64,000 bases of DNA from Fulvia fulva (taxonomy: Eukaryota; Ascomycota; Dothideomycetes; Mycosphaerellales; Mycosphaerellaceae): assembly GCF_020509005.1 (NCBI RefSeq), contig NC_063013.1, forward strand, positions 868,001 to 932,000, written 5' to 3'. The notes below the pieces were generated by a model. It saw only the letters and a list, made by a program, of their open reading frames with translations. It was not told the DNA's origin and ran no database searches. The translations under genes were made by a program, and so were the position numbers. Every line of letters begins with the position of its first letter. The first letter of the stretch is position 1. Positions 54,008-64,000 of the stretch are shown one piece after another.

Positions 54008-55684
54008 ATGGCCTCAAACGATACAGCGCAACCAATTAAGGGCGGTCGGACATTGATCCAGACACTACTGGCACGAGTCGAGTCTGATCCCGACAGACTA
54101 TACGGATCGTTCCCATTGACACATGACATTGAAGACGGCTTCTACGACTTCACGTTCGGCGAGCTAGGCCGTGCGGTGGACCACTGCGCGTGGATGATCA
54201 AAGACTGCTATGGAACAAGCACACACTCCGAGACACTATTGTTCATGGGTGCGAGAGACTTTTGCTACACCATAGTCTTCCTTTGCTGCCTTGAAGTGCG
54301 GTTACAAGGTTATTGCGAAAACTGCCACGAGGCGACGGAGTGCTCAGTGCTGACTGGCGTCGCGCAGGCTTGTTTTCCAAATACTGGCAGTTCCATCTCA
54401 GATAATTGCTCTATACTGGATCAGGTCGGTTGTACGAAGGCATTACATACTGCATACACGAAGGAACTTCTTGAAGCCTGCCAAAAGTCTCGACCGCAGC
54501 TGTGCTTACTAGAGTTACCTACTCTCCAACAATTCTTCGAGGCGCTAGCGAGACCGTTTCAGTACACGCCACGACCTTGGGAAGAAGCCAAGCATGATCC
54601 AATGCTTGTTATCCATTCCTCAGGGACAACAGGCGCACCGAAGCCTCTTGTCCTACGTAACGGGTACATCAAAGGCTTGGACAGCCATTGGAGCGGAGGT
54701 GGTGCCCAAATGAGCATGTTCGACAAGTTGGACGGCGCATTCTACTATACGCCATTTCCAGCCTACCATCTAGGTGGTTTCCTGTCCATGACCGTGATGC
54801 CTACCATGTCGATGTACAGCACTCCTGTCATGGCTCCTCCAGGACACTATGCAATGCGAGACGGACCTCTTGTTCTTCGAATCATAGAGAAGCGGAACGT
54901 CAAGATGATCGTAGCATCACCGGCTTTACTGGAAGCGATCTCTCAAATGCCAAATGGCACATCCACATCGGCCACGCTCGACTGTGTAGGTTTCGGCGGC
55001 GGGCCCTTGCGAGAGTCTTTGGGCGACGAGCTAAGCTCGCAGAACGTTCGACTGATCAACATATATGGGTCAAGTGAGGCTTGCTGGTTACCAACGCGCA
55101 CTACAGAAATGGTAGATTGGGAGTGGCTAGATTTTCACCCAGATCTGAAAATCGACTGGCGAGACGCTGGACATGGCGATGGAACTCATGAGCTCTGCTT
55201 CGCGGACGAAGCACCAGTAGTGAACGAACTCCGCGGAACATACTGGAGCTTACAACGCAAGGACTGGCGATCCAAAGATATCTTTGTGCAACATGAAACC
55301 AAGCCTTGGCTATGGAAGCTTAGTGGACGTCAAGACGATATGCTCATACTTGCGACTGGCAGCATGATCAATCCAATCCCGATGGAGGATATTGTTGCCG
55401 CTGATGAATCTGTCTCGGGTGCCTTGATGGGCGGAGAGAATCGTTGGCCTCCCTGCATGCTCGTCGAATGTCAAGATCCCTGTGGCGATGTTCAAGCTTT
55501 CGTCCAACAGATCTGGCCTCGAATCGAAGCGGCAAACGAGTTGGTGAGAGAGGATAGTCGCATACCTTACCGGAATGTAGCAGTCGTAGGCCCGGGTTTA
55601 TTTGTCCGGAATCCAAAAGGTGGAGTAGTGAGAGGTCGAACAGTGCAGAAGCTTGCGAACACTATTGATGGTATGTATACCTAG
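54008..55684 (+). CDS. Truncated NRPS-like adenylation-domain enzyme, probably decaying
   Basis: An open frame of 558 codons from the Met at 54008; earlier in-frame Mets exist but precede non-family sequence. It is an adenylate-forming domain: A3 core VIHSSGTTGAPKPLVL, then FGGGPLRESLGDEL, A5 INIYGSSEACW, A7-like LSGRQDDMLILATGSM, and A10-like NPKGGVVRGRTVQK. It ends at IDGMYT, where relatives continue into carrier and reductase or thioesterase domains. The frame at 54309-54367 looks like an unspliced 59-bp intron, and an extra base near 54280 compensates for it (see findings). A GTATGT donor-like site overlaps the end, and RIPped transposon DNA begins within about 100 bp. It may activate an aryl or amino acid, but without a carrier domain it cannot work as the full enzyme does. 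Confidence 0.75.
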   Translation: MASNDTAQPIKGGRTLIQTLLARVESDPDRLYGSFPLTHDIEDGFYDFTFGELGRAVDHCAWMIKDCYGTSTHSETLLFMGARDFCYTIVFLCCLEVRLQGYCENCHEATECSVLTGVAQACFPNTGSSISDNCSILDQVGCTKALHTAYTKELLEACQKSRPQLCLLELPTLQQFFEALARPFQYTPRPWEEAKHDPMLVIHSSGTTGAPKPLVLRNGYIKGLDSHWSGGGAQMSMFDKLDGAFYYTPFPAYHLGGFLSMTVMPTMSMYSTPVMAPPGHYAMRDGPLVLRIIEKRNVKMIVASPALLEAISQMPNGTSTSATLDCVGFGGGPLRESLGDELSSQNVRLINIYGSSEACWLPTRTTEMVDWEWLDFHPDLKIDWRDAGHGDGTHELCFADEAPVVNELRGTYWSLQRKDWRSKDIFVQHETKPWLWKLSGRQDDMLILATGSMINPIPMEDIVAADESVSGALMGGENRWPPCMLVECQDPCGDVQAFVQQIWPRIEAANELVREDSRIPYRNVAVVGPGLFVRNPKGGVVRGRTVQKLANTIDGMYT

Positions 55685-58600
55685 CAAGGCGTTGGAACTG
55701 GCGAACAGTCTTCGGGATTTACACCGAGCATCATCCACTAAGCTTGAACCCACTCCATACGTATACCTTCGAAGTAATAAAGCTATAGTAATTCATTCGC
55801 CATTCCGGCCCCCGCCACAAAGATTTAGACCTGAACTAAGCTCAGGTACTCAGCCTACGTGGCCTCAGCTTCTACGCTATACCGTAAGCGGGCGCGAAGC
55901 TATACGTAGGCTAAGAGCGCAAGTCGCTTTGTAGTAGATAGCCCTATAGAGGATTTTTAGATATTATAGCACTACGAAATCGTATGTTCTAAAGAGTATA
56001 ATCGATTCTACCGTATTGTATTATATATTCCCGCTCTTAATAAGTATACTTTGCCTTAAGTTTACTACTATAGCTATACCTAAAGTAATAAAGATTTGTT
56101 ATAGAAATTACTACTCTATAGCTTAGGGTCGCTTTTTTAGTAAGAGTAGTTACTTTAATAGATAGATAGGTATATAGTAAATTAGTAGGACTATTCGCTT
56201 TAAGGTTTTCTATCTATCTATATCGTATACTCGTACTCGTAGGGTAAAGGCTAGTCCTTTAAATCTCTACCTAATATTAATATTAACTATAGTTAGTAAT
56301 ACTATAGAAATCTATCTTATTTAAACTCGCTTTTTACTATAGGAAGTAACTTATATCCGTAGAACTACGCGTAAAGCCTATCTATATTAGCTAGTCGTAG
56401 AATTAGTTAAAGTATTTAAAAGTCAAGAATAGTAAGAAATCAAGAACTAAAAAGCCGCCTCCTCTTGTACTAGAGTAACTTAATTATAGCTTATTACTAC
56501 TATCTACTACGGAACTACTAGTTATATAATAGGTTAAGAACCTTAGTTATCGCCGTAATATACGCGACTAAATTACCTTACTAGCTTAGGGTATTGCGGC
56601 CTATATAATTAGCGATAGCAATTATAAGCTATATTTTAAGAATAGCGCGTATCTAATATAGAGTACCGTAAGTATTAAAGCCTCGTAGTACGTCCCCGAG
56701 CTCCGAGGCGCGGTCGATAAATAACTACTAGTTAGCTCTAGTAAAGATACTAACGAGGTTAGTTATAGCTATTATTACTTTGTCTTAGTAGTCCTACTAG
56801 TTATTGAAGTAAATTATATCGCTAGTTACGTTCGCTAATCTATAAACTAGAGTATAGTTTACGGGGATTCAATTACTAGAACGTACGGTCTAACGGGCTA
56901 TTACGTTATAGGTTAGGCCTTCCTAGATTACGACGGCGAGCCTCGATACGATACGTTTAATATTATTTAGTCGGTAGCTAGTATTATTAATAGCGAGTAT
57001 CTAAGTTCTAATATATAAGAAGCTAGCGTAGATATTACTAATCGCCTATTATATCTACTAACGAAATAGCTTAACCTAGTACCGCTTTAATACGTAGAAG
57101 CATCGTAGACTATATAGTAATCTATAGATAGCCTACTCGATAAGATCGTTACGGCCGAAGTTCTTACTAGCGACGAAGCGGCGCGATATTAATACTAGAT
57201 CGATAACGTATAGCTTAAAGTAGTTACGCCGGCTACTATAGGAACTACTCGCGTATAATAAGTTACTAGAAAGGTTAGTATAGAGTACGGGCTTAATAGC
57301 CGTAACGATAGTATTTAGTAGTATAAATATTACTCTCTAGAGGTTTATACTATCCTCTCTTACTAAGCGGCGTATAGAACGAGAAGAATTGATATTAGTA
57401 TCTCGTACTAGCGTAACTAGATTAGCTAGGCTATATAGATCTAGCGCTCTACTACTACGTAGTAGTATTACTATAGATAGTAGCGGTATAGTATTAGCTA
57501 TAGTTTACTCTAAGACTAGTATTTAGTTAATTAGGGTAAACTAGAGACTAATAAAGCTTAGTATTAGGCGTAGTAAAGAGAAGCGTACTAATACTATAGG
57601 CCTATCTATAAAAATATCTTCTAACTAGGCCTCCTCTACGTATATAACGGCGTTAGCGAGTACTATACCGGGATCCTTATTTATATACGTAGCCTAATAA
57701 ACTAGTTCCGCTAAGGTCGCGATTCGAGGTGATATAATCGGAGAGTTACGCCGAGAGTTACGCGGAGTATTATCGTAAAGTAGTAAGCCTAGTAAGAATA
57801 GTACGCCCTCTTATACTAACCTTAATAAGGAGAAGGTAATCTACCTAATAAGGCTCTACACCTCTTCTAGAGCGCGTAATAGCTATTCTAGATCCGTAAG
57901 ATAGTAGGACTATATAAGCGGAAGACGGATATAGCACCTAGTTAGCTATAGCTTGGCGAATAGCTATATAAGTTACAATACTAGTATCCTCGGGTTTAGT
58001 AAGCCGTCGTAAGAGCGCTTCTTACTTACGATAGATCTAGCTTTCTTCGGGAATATAGATACGGTATAGCGCTTAGAAGGGCGCTCTTTTAAAGCGCTTC
58101 CTAGAGAAGCTACTAAAGCCTATAGTTATAGTCTAGATAGGTTATCGCTACTATAGTATAGGTAGTTACTAGGATAATTACGAACTATATAGTTTACGTA
58201 TATACCGCTATTAAGCTACTAACCGTCGGGTTCTAAGAGAATTACGTCTTAGTTAAATAGCGACGTCGCGTTTAGAGCTATAAAGGGTAAGCCCTCTTAG
58301 TATAAAGTACTAGGCTAGGCCTATACTCTATCTTAGACTTAGTACCCGTTAGCGCCTAATTAGTACCTAACGACTTTATTATAGCCTCCGACCGAATTCT
58401 CCTTTCTTCCGTATCTAGCTTATTATATACTATATAGAACTCTAGTATATACCTTATTTACCCGTAATAAGAGCGTAGTACCGACCGGAGCGGTCGAGAT
58501 TATTAGTAGTAGTATTACCTCTAGAGACGTATAGACCTACTATAGGTACTCTTAGAAAAATAATAAGCTTATACCTCGACGTAAGACTAAAGTAGATATC

Positions 58601-58899
58601 TATATAGTTATTACCGCTATTAAGCTTATAGGACTTACCTTCTATTATAATAAGTAGGTTACTTACGGACGGGGTATATAGAATATAAGCGGTTTCTTCG
58701 ACGCGTCTAGTTATACTAGCTTTAGTAGGACGCTTATACTAGCGGTCGATAAATATACTTAGTACTTTATACTCGCTACTAGACGGATACTATCCGTTTA
58801 TATAGTACGAGAGGAGACGTTATAGCTAGGCGAGGTCCGCGGTAGTATAGTAGCGGTCTTATATATAGTAGGCTAAGAAGTCTCTAATAGCCTTCTTCT

Positions 58900-59140
58900 C
58901 TACGTTAGTATATCCGCTATTACTAGCGTAATCGGTCTTTCCTAGAAGTAATAGGCAATTCGGTAGTTTACCGCCGTTACTACTACTACTCGAGCCGAAT
59001 AGGTTATAAGTATAGCTACTATAGCTAAAGTCTATAATATCCGTTATAATTAGATACTATAGTAGCTACTATTACTATTACTAGCGGTAAAGACGCTATA
59101 TATAGAGGTCGATATATACTATATACGACCGATCGGATTC
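58900..59140 (+). pseudogene. Possible Ty1/copia RNase H remnant
   Basis: Plus strand near 58960-59060 reads F-T-A-V-T-T-T-T-R-A-E followed by a stop and VISIATIAKVYNI. This resembles the copia RNase H box T-V-A-x-S-T-T-E-A-E-Y-x-A with RIP substitutions. The match is short and I could not find the matching reverse transcriptase with confidence. Confidence 0.3.
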
Positions 59141-59449
59141 CTAATTTATCGACGAGGACTATCTATTTGATAGCCCTTATTAAGACGAGTAATCTACTTA
59201 AGTAGTAGCGACCCGCCTACGCTAGCGGCGGCGTAATCGTAGTATAAAGAATCCTAAAACTAAGGTTCCGTTCCCCTAACGGTAGACCCTAGAGCTACGG
59301 AGCTACGGAGGATAACTACCTAATTAGGAAGCGCGACCTTACCTAGGAAGCGCGACCTTACCCCGAATAGTAGCGGGAGATAGTAACTAACGAGAGCTAT
59401 AGCCTTACGAACATTTAGTACTAAGAGCTAAGCCGAGGAACAAACTAAG

Positions 59450-60270
59450 GAAAAACCTAGGATATAAGCTAAGGGCTACTATATAGAAAGTAGAGGCTAA
59501 CGATAAACAATATAGCGTAGAAGACCCTATATACGGAGGCGGAAAATTTACTAGGGGATAATAAACACCTAGCCCGGGTATATAAGAACACTATAGTATA
59601 GCTACTAGGAGCGCTAAAAGCGCTATTATACTAAATCCCGAAAACAATCTAATAAGTAATATAGAAGGTAGCCTAGAGACTAACTATATAGGCAATAGTA
59701 GTAGTAGGTAAGAATTAACCCCCTCCGAAGGTAAGTAAGGCGGTACGCCTATACATTACTAATCCGGCGGAGAAATAAGAAATCGCAGCCCTTATAAGTA
59801 AGGAGATTGTTGACAGAATCGGCTAAAAGGAGGTAGTTAGGGCGAGGGTAGAGGTAATAGGCGTAGTAAGACTCTTTACCGTATAAGAGTCTAATAGACG
59901 AAAGCTAGAGACCTATAAGGAGTGGACTACTAAAGTCGCGAAGTCGGTACGAGTCTCCTACTAATAGTATACGGTTATTGCCTACGGGGTCCCTAGGATA
60001 TTCAAGGTCGAAGACCTTCCCTAACTCTAAGTATAGAACTATAATATATCCCTAGGAGTACGACTAACGAAGGCGGTATAGTTATATAAGATAGTAGACC
60101 GAGAGAAGACGTATTTATAGCTTATTATCTAGGTAGAGATAGCGGAACAAGCTAACTAGATACTAGATAATAGGCTATTCTAGAACTACGAGAGAATAGA
60201 CACGGAGATCTATTAGAGTAGCTATAGGGTACTATAATACTTCTAATACTAACAGTACCATTATATAGCC
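59450..60270 (+). pseudogene. LINE ORF1 (gag-like) remnant
   Basis: The plus strand reads NPAEK, KEVVRARVEVIGVVRLFTV, ESNRRKLETYKEWTTKVAKS, YTVIAYGVPRIFKVEDL and LDNRLF.NYERIDTEIY. This is the layout of Tad1-like LINE ORF1 proteins before their zinc knuckles. Near 60235-60260 the expected knuckle Cys codons have become TAC (Tyr) or stops. Many Gln and Trp positions are TAG. It could belong to the LINE copy downstream, but the 600 bp between them is too short for an endonuclease plus N-terminal RT, so a deletion or two elements are implied. Confidence 0.6.
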
Positions 60271-60879
60271 CTAAAATAGATAGATAGATAGATTTGTTAT
60301 TCTCCTATTCTAGGACCCTATTCGGCCTATATAGGTATATATCTATTATTATATATAAAGGGAAACCCGAACAGGTGAAAACCCTTCCCGCCCCCGACTT
60401 CTCCTTATCTAGATTAGCTTTCCTTCTAAACGTACGTAGTCTATATCACTACTCCGTTAGCCCCCGCTCCTAGCCGGTCTCGTCGCGCTACGCCGTATCC
60501 TCTCTTCCTATACTACTCCTACTAGGCGGTACTGTTCTAGCTAGCCCTTCTCTAGTATCTAGTTCGTAATACGCCGTAGGTCCTTAACGTTATTAAGAAG
60601 TGCCCTTATCGTCCGGTTCCTCGCCTTTACTATCTACTCCTCCCTTCCTAGTAACTACCTCGGATAGACGAGGAGTACGTACCGTATACTCTAGGAGTAA
60701 TAGCCGTAGGAGTAGCTAGTATTTGTATATTCTAGAACCTTCCTCTATAATAGGTACCCCTAGAGGCCGATATGTTCGCTTCGTAGTTAAGTTACTATAC
60801 TACTCTATACCCTCGTAGGGCGGTAGTAGATAAGCTTCGGGGGGTACTTAACCGCGGATTTCGTAGCTAACTATTTCTT

Positions 60880-62453
60880 AGGTTGTCCCGCTAGCTAAGG
60901 GCGTCTACTATGCCCTATAACTAAGGCTAATATATATCCTATAATAGAAAGGCATCCTACGGTAGGTAACGAAGTTTGTCTACTCCTTCCTCTAGGAACG
61001 GACGATATACCTAGTCCTAGAGAGGTATACGTCCGACCCGGTAAAGGTAGAGGCTAGAATACCTTAGGGATCTACTCTCTCCCCTATTCTATTTCTAATA
61101 TTTATGTCTGATCTAATCCCCCTACTTACCTCTCTATAAACCTTAGTATCGGGATTTCTAGACGATATAAACATTCTAGCCTAGTTAGACTCGACGGAGG
61201 AGAACTATCGCCTCCTTAAAGATAGGTATAAGAAATACGAGGAGTAGGTAAAGAAGTATAGTACCCGGTTCGCCCCTAAAAATTACTAGCTTATATACTT
61301 TAGTAAAGCGAGAACGTACTATAATATAAAGGCCGCGGTAAGAATCTAAGGACACGAGACTAAGCTATTAGCGGAGCTACGAGTACTAGGGATCTAGCTC
61401 GACCTAAAGCTAAGCTAGAACGTATAGATTAAGAAAGCCTAGAGTCGAGCGTAAGTTAACGAAGCCTTAATAAAGAGGCTTACGGCGTCTATATAGGGAG
61501 TAATATTCGATAAGGTAAGGGTAATATATAAGACGATCGTTAAACTAGCTATATAATACGGGGTATAGATCTAGGGGATAGGAGGCGTAGGCAAGCCGAT
61601 CCCGAAACGGATAGAGTAACCCCTAAATAGGATATAGGTAGGTAACCTACGTAAGATACTAGAGGTATATAAGATAACGTTAATAAGTACGGTAGGAAAA
61701 GAGACGGGGATACTACTAATCGGCTCATATATCCGGGGAATAAGAATTCAATACGCGGTAAAGACAATAGGTTACCTAGTATAAACTACGATCTAGGAGG
61801 TAAAGAATAAGATAGAAAGCCGCTACTAGAGAGGGGCCGGACATCGGACAAGCTAAAAAGAGGATGACCTTACTATCTTTACGGCCGTATAGACAAGTAC
61901 CGAGTAGCTAGTACGAAAAGAGGAGGAGCGTAGGGCTCGCTAGGCCGGCGGGAGTAAGGCTAAGACCTAAAGCCTAGCGGAATAGATAGCAAGCTACCTA
62001 TAGGAGTAGGACTAGAAAAGGAAGCCCCCTAAGATAACAGGCCCGATAGTACTCCGAGCCTTCTAGAGACACAATTACTAGCTATATAGGGACCTAATAA
62101 GGGCCGAAGTAAGTAGAGCGATTCAAGTTAGGTCCGAATATATTAGATTAAGGGCCTACCTATTTAGGAGACGCGTACTAGACATCTAAAGCCTAGTCTA
62201 CTAGTATAGCTACCTATCGTAAAACCTAGAATATATACTACTACGATACCCGTAGTAGGCGAGTAGTAGGGGAAATTAGAGGCACTAAGCGGGAAGGCGA
62301 GACTATAAGTTAATTATTAGGGACAAAGGTAATATTCGCCGAATCTCTCGGTAGATATTATAGTAGGGATACCTCTAGTAGTTTAGCCTAGCTAGCGAGA
62401 CGGAGGAGTAGATAGATAAGAGGCGGAAGTTAGAGGGGTTATATATAGGGTAG
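60880..62453 (+). mobile_element. LINE (Tad1-like) reverse transcriptase remnant, copy 2, RIP-saturated
   Basis: The plus strand reads, with stops, K-G-I-L-R-stop-V-T-K-F-V and R-I-P-stop-G-S-T-L-S-P-I-L-F-L-I-F-M (the RT box IPQGSPLSPILFLIF with Gln to TAG), then FVDDINILA. It goes on through the same C-terminal region as copy 1. From 61090 to 62453 it matches 3251-4614 without gaps. It reaches further 5' than copy 1 and carries more C-to-T/G-to-A changes, including in the C-terminal Cys motif. Confidence 0.85.
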
Positions 62454-63480
62454 AGTCGACAACGAGAATTACCTATACGTAGTATCGGCTACGAACCTCT
62501 CGTCTTACTACGAGAGAGCTAAGTATTCTTACGCTAGAGCGTCGTAGGCGCGACGGGCGCGTAACGTAGGCGAAGCCGCGGCGAATAGAGGACTACTAGT
62601 AAAACGGGTATAAAAACTATCCGACGAGCGTATACTCGTGTCGGGAGCGAGTCCCTCTTCTTTCTACGTATAAGAAGGGCGCGGAACCGTAGCCTATACG
62701 CTCGATAGGACACCTCTAGTATAAGTATAGAATTTTTACCTCTAGAGACCGTAAACTAAGCGGGCCGAGCGACGAATATTAGACGAGCGGACTAAAGACT
62801 AACAACTAAGCGGACTATACGACGGCGTCGAGCGGACTACGAAAGAATCTAGTATTTACTAGCGGGCAATACGGTAGGTAGGTAGATACGTGACGAAGCC
62901 TATAAGGGCCTATCAAGTCCCCGGTATAGGAACGAGGGTTTTACCTAAGGCACTACCTATCCCGCTACATAACGTACCTAGTCTAATATAGTAGATTACG
63001 ACGAGGAAAAGACAATAGTCTAAGTAAGGAAAAGACGGCTATTAGGACGGAGAAAAGACGTATAATACGAGTAGATTAGTTCTATAATCGGGGAGGATCG
63101 AGGGTAGGGTAATAAGGAACTTTATATTAGTTAGTAGGTAGAAACGTAAGGAGTACGCTACCCGGCGTAGTGTATACCCCGAGCAAACCTACGAGGTATA
63201 GACGGCCGCTTTCTAGAGATAGGCTACGGTAACGCGAAGGGCGTCAAAACCTAGGGCGTAGTATATACTAGTAGCGACGGCTAATACTATCTATATAGCC
63301 CGAGAGGACGGATACGTATATCAGTTAATAGAGAGTACTAAAGGGCTTAGGCCTATAGAGGTGGATATTAGCTTAAGGACTAAATAGGGAGGGAGGGCGT
63401 AGAGGGAAGCTTTTGCTCCGGGCTAACCTCTCGAAACGAAGCTATACGGTAGTACTAGATAAGTAGGAAAGCGCGGTTAA
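62454..63480. other. Unassigned RIPped sequence
   Basis: About 1 kb, rich in CGA/CGG words and TA, without open frames. The part from about 63100 to 63450 may be the start of the LINE ORF2 found to its right, but I could not confirm this by reading. Confidence 0.35.
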
Positions 63481-64000
63481 GACTTATTACCTTATCTCGT
63501 AGCTAGCTTACTAAATACGATTCCTTCCTTACCTAGGACTAGATAGGATTCCAAACTTGTTTATCAAGACATATAAGGACTAGATCTCCCCTATACTATT
63601 AAACATCTTTTTATAGTATATAGCCTAAGGACACTACCCTAAATACTTTAAGGAGTCACTAACTATAGTCTTGAGACAACTATAGAAAGAGGACTATATA
63701 AAGCTAAAGGTATACAGACCTATTGCCTTGCTTAATACACTAGGCAAACTCCTAGAAAAGATTATAGTAGAAAGGCTAACAAACCTAGCTAAAGAACATA
63801 GAATCCTTCCTAAAGAACAGATAGGAGGTAGGAAATAAAGATTAATACTAATAGCTATAGAACTTATTACAGAGCAGATCAAGACCCTATAGCACTTTAG
63901 GAGTAACAAAGTAGCCACACTCCTCTTACTAGACATATTAGGAGCCTTTGACAATGTCTTATACTAGAGGCTGATCTACATCCTAAAACAGAAGGCTATC
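63480..64000 (+). pseudogene. LINE reverse transcriptase N-terminal part, copy 3, running off the right edge
   Basis: The plus strand reads YPKYFKESLTIVLRQL, then KLKVYRPIALLNTLGKLLEK, IIVERLTNLAKEHRILPKEQ, IGGRK, LILIAIELITEQIKTL and KVATLLLLDILGAFDNVLY, a standard LINE RT fingers/palm start. Five stops interrupt it at sites of expected Gln/Trp/Arg. It keeps more CpA than the adjacent block. The catalytic box would lie beyond base 64000. Confidence 0.8.

Larger units (their letters stand above)
55760..64000. mobile_element. RIP-saturated transposon block
   Basis: More than 8 kb with hardly any open frame over 60 codons on either strand. Long stretches contain almost no CpA or TpG, while CpG is common and TpA abundant. 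This is the signature of heavy RIP on repeated DNA. Recognisable remnants are listed separately. Much of 55.8-58.9 kb and 62.5-63.1 kb cannot be assigned to a family by reading. Confidence 0.85.

Noticed and set aside
1..64000. tRNA, rRNA, CRISPR or bacterial-type operon features
   Set aside because: None found. Introns, gene families and RIP show nuclear fungal DNA, so prokaryotic ribosome binding sites and CRISPR arrays do not apply.

Overview
The window is from a filamentous ascomycete (Pezizomycotina). Genes carry short GT-AG introns of about 47-70 bp. They include a head-to-head pair of myosin-like chitin synthases, a GH71 alpha-1,3-glucanase and an NRPS-like adenylating enzyme. Transposons at both edges show the CpA-to-TpA decay typical of repeat-induced point mutation (RIP). 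Dothideomycetes is my best guess, but that is inference only.

Layout. 1-4.7 kb: RIP-damaged retrotransposons, namely a Ty3/gypsy element on the minus strand (gag, protease, reverse transcriptase, running off the left edge) and a 5'-truncated LINE on the plus strand. 5.1-49.1 kb: a gene island with ordinary composition. In order it holds a PWI/CCCH/RRM RNA-binding protein (-), the giant lipid-transfer protein Csf1 (+), elongation factor 2 (+), a tail-anchored protein (-), a Myb-like protein (+), a CTD-kinase cyclin joined to an N-terminal zinc-finger region (-), a frameshifted 2EXR-type gene (-), class VII (-) and class V (+) chitin synthases, a secreted GH71 enzyme (+), an APH-like kinase (-), an Eci1-like peroxisomal isomerase (-) and an Aim32-like Fe-S protein (+). 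49.9-55.7 kb: a border zone with a membrane protein whose second intron is abnormally long, an AADC-family PLP enzyme (-) and a truncated adenylation-domain enzyme (+) reading away from it, with a roughly 0.5-kb inverted-repeat element between these two. 55.7-64 kb: an almost ORF-free, RIP-saturated transposon block with LINE ORF1 remnants, a second LINE copy that aligns without gaps to the left-hand copy, and a third LINE reverse transcriptase running off the right edge.

How the genes fit together. The two chitin synthases share a 1.7-kb divergent promoter and, with the GH71 enzyme downstream, form a cell-wall neighbourhood. Csf1, EF2, the CTD-kinase cyclin and the RNA-binding protein are core housekeeping genes. 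The AADC/adenylation pair looks like the eroded remnant of a small secondary-metabolite locus next to transposon-rich DNA.

I found no clearly new system. The most useful second looks are the AADC homologue with substituted active-site residues, the adenylation gene whose extra base offsets an unspliced intron, the zinc-finger/cyclin joint reading frame, and the RIP-diverged LINE pair that brackets the gene island.
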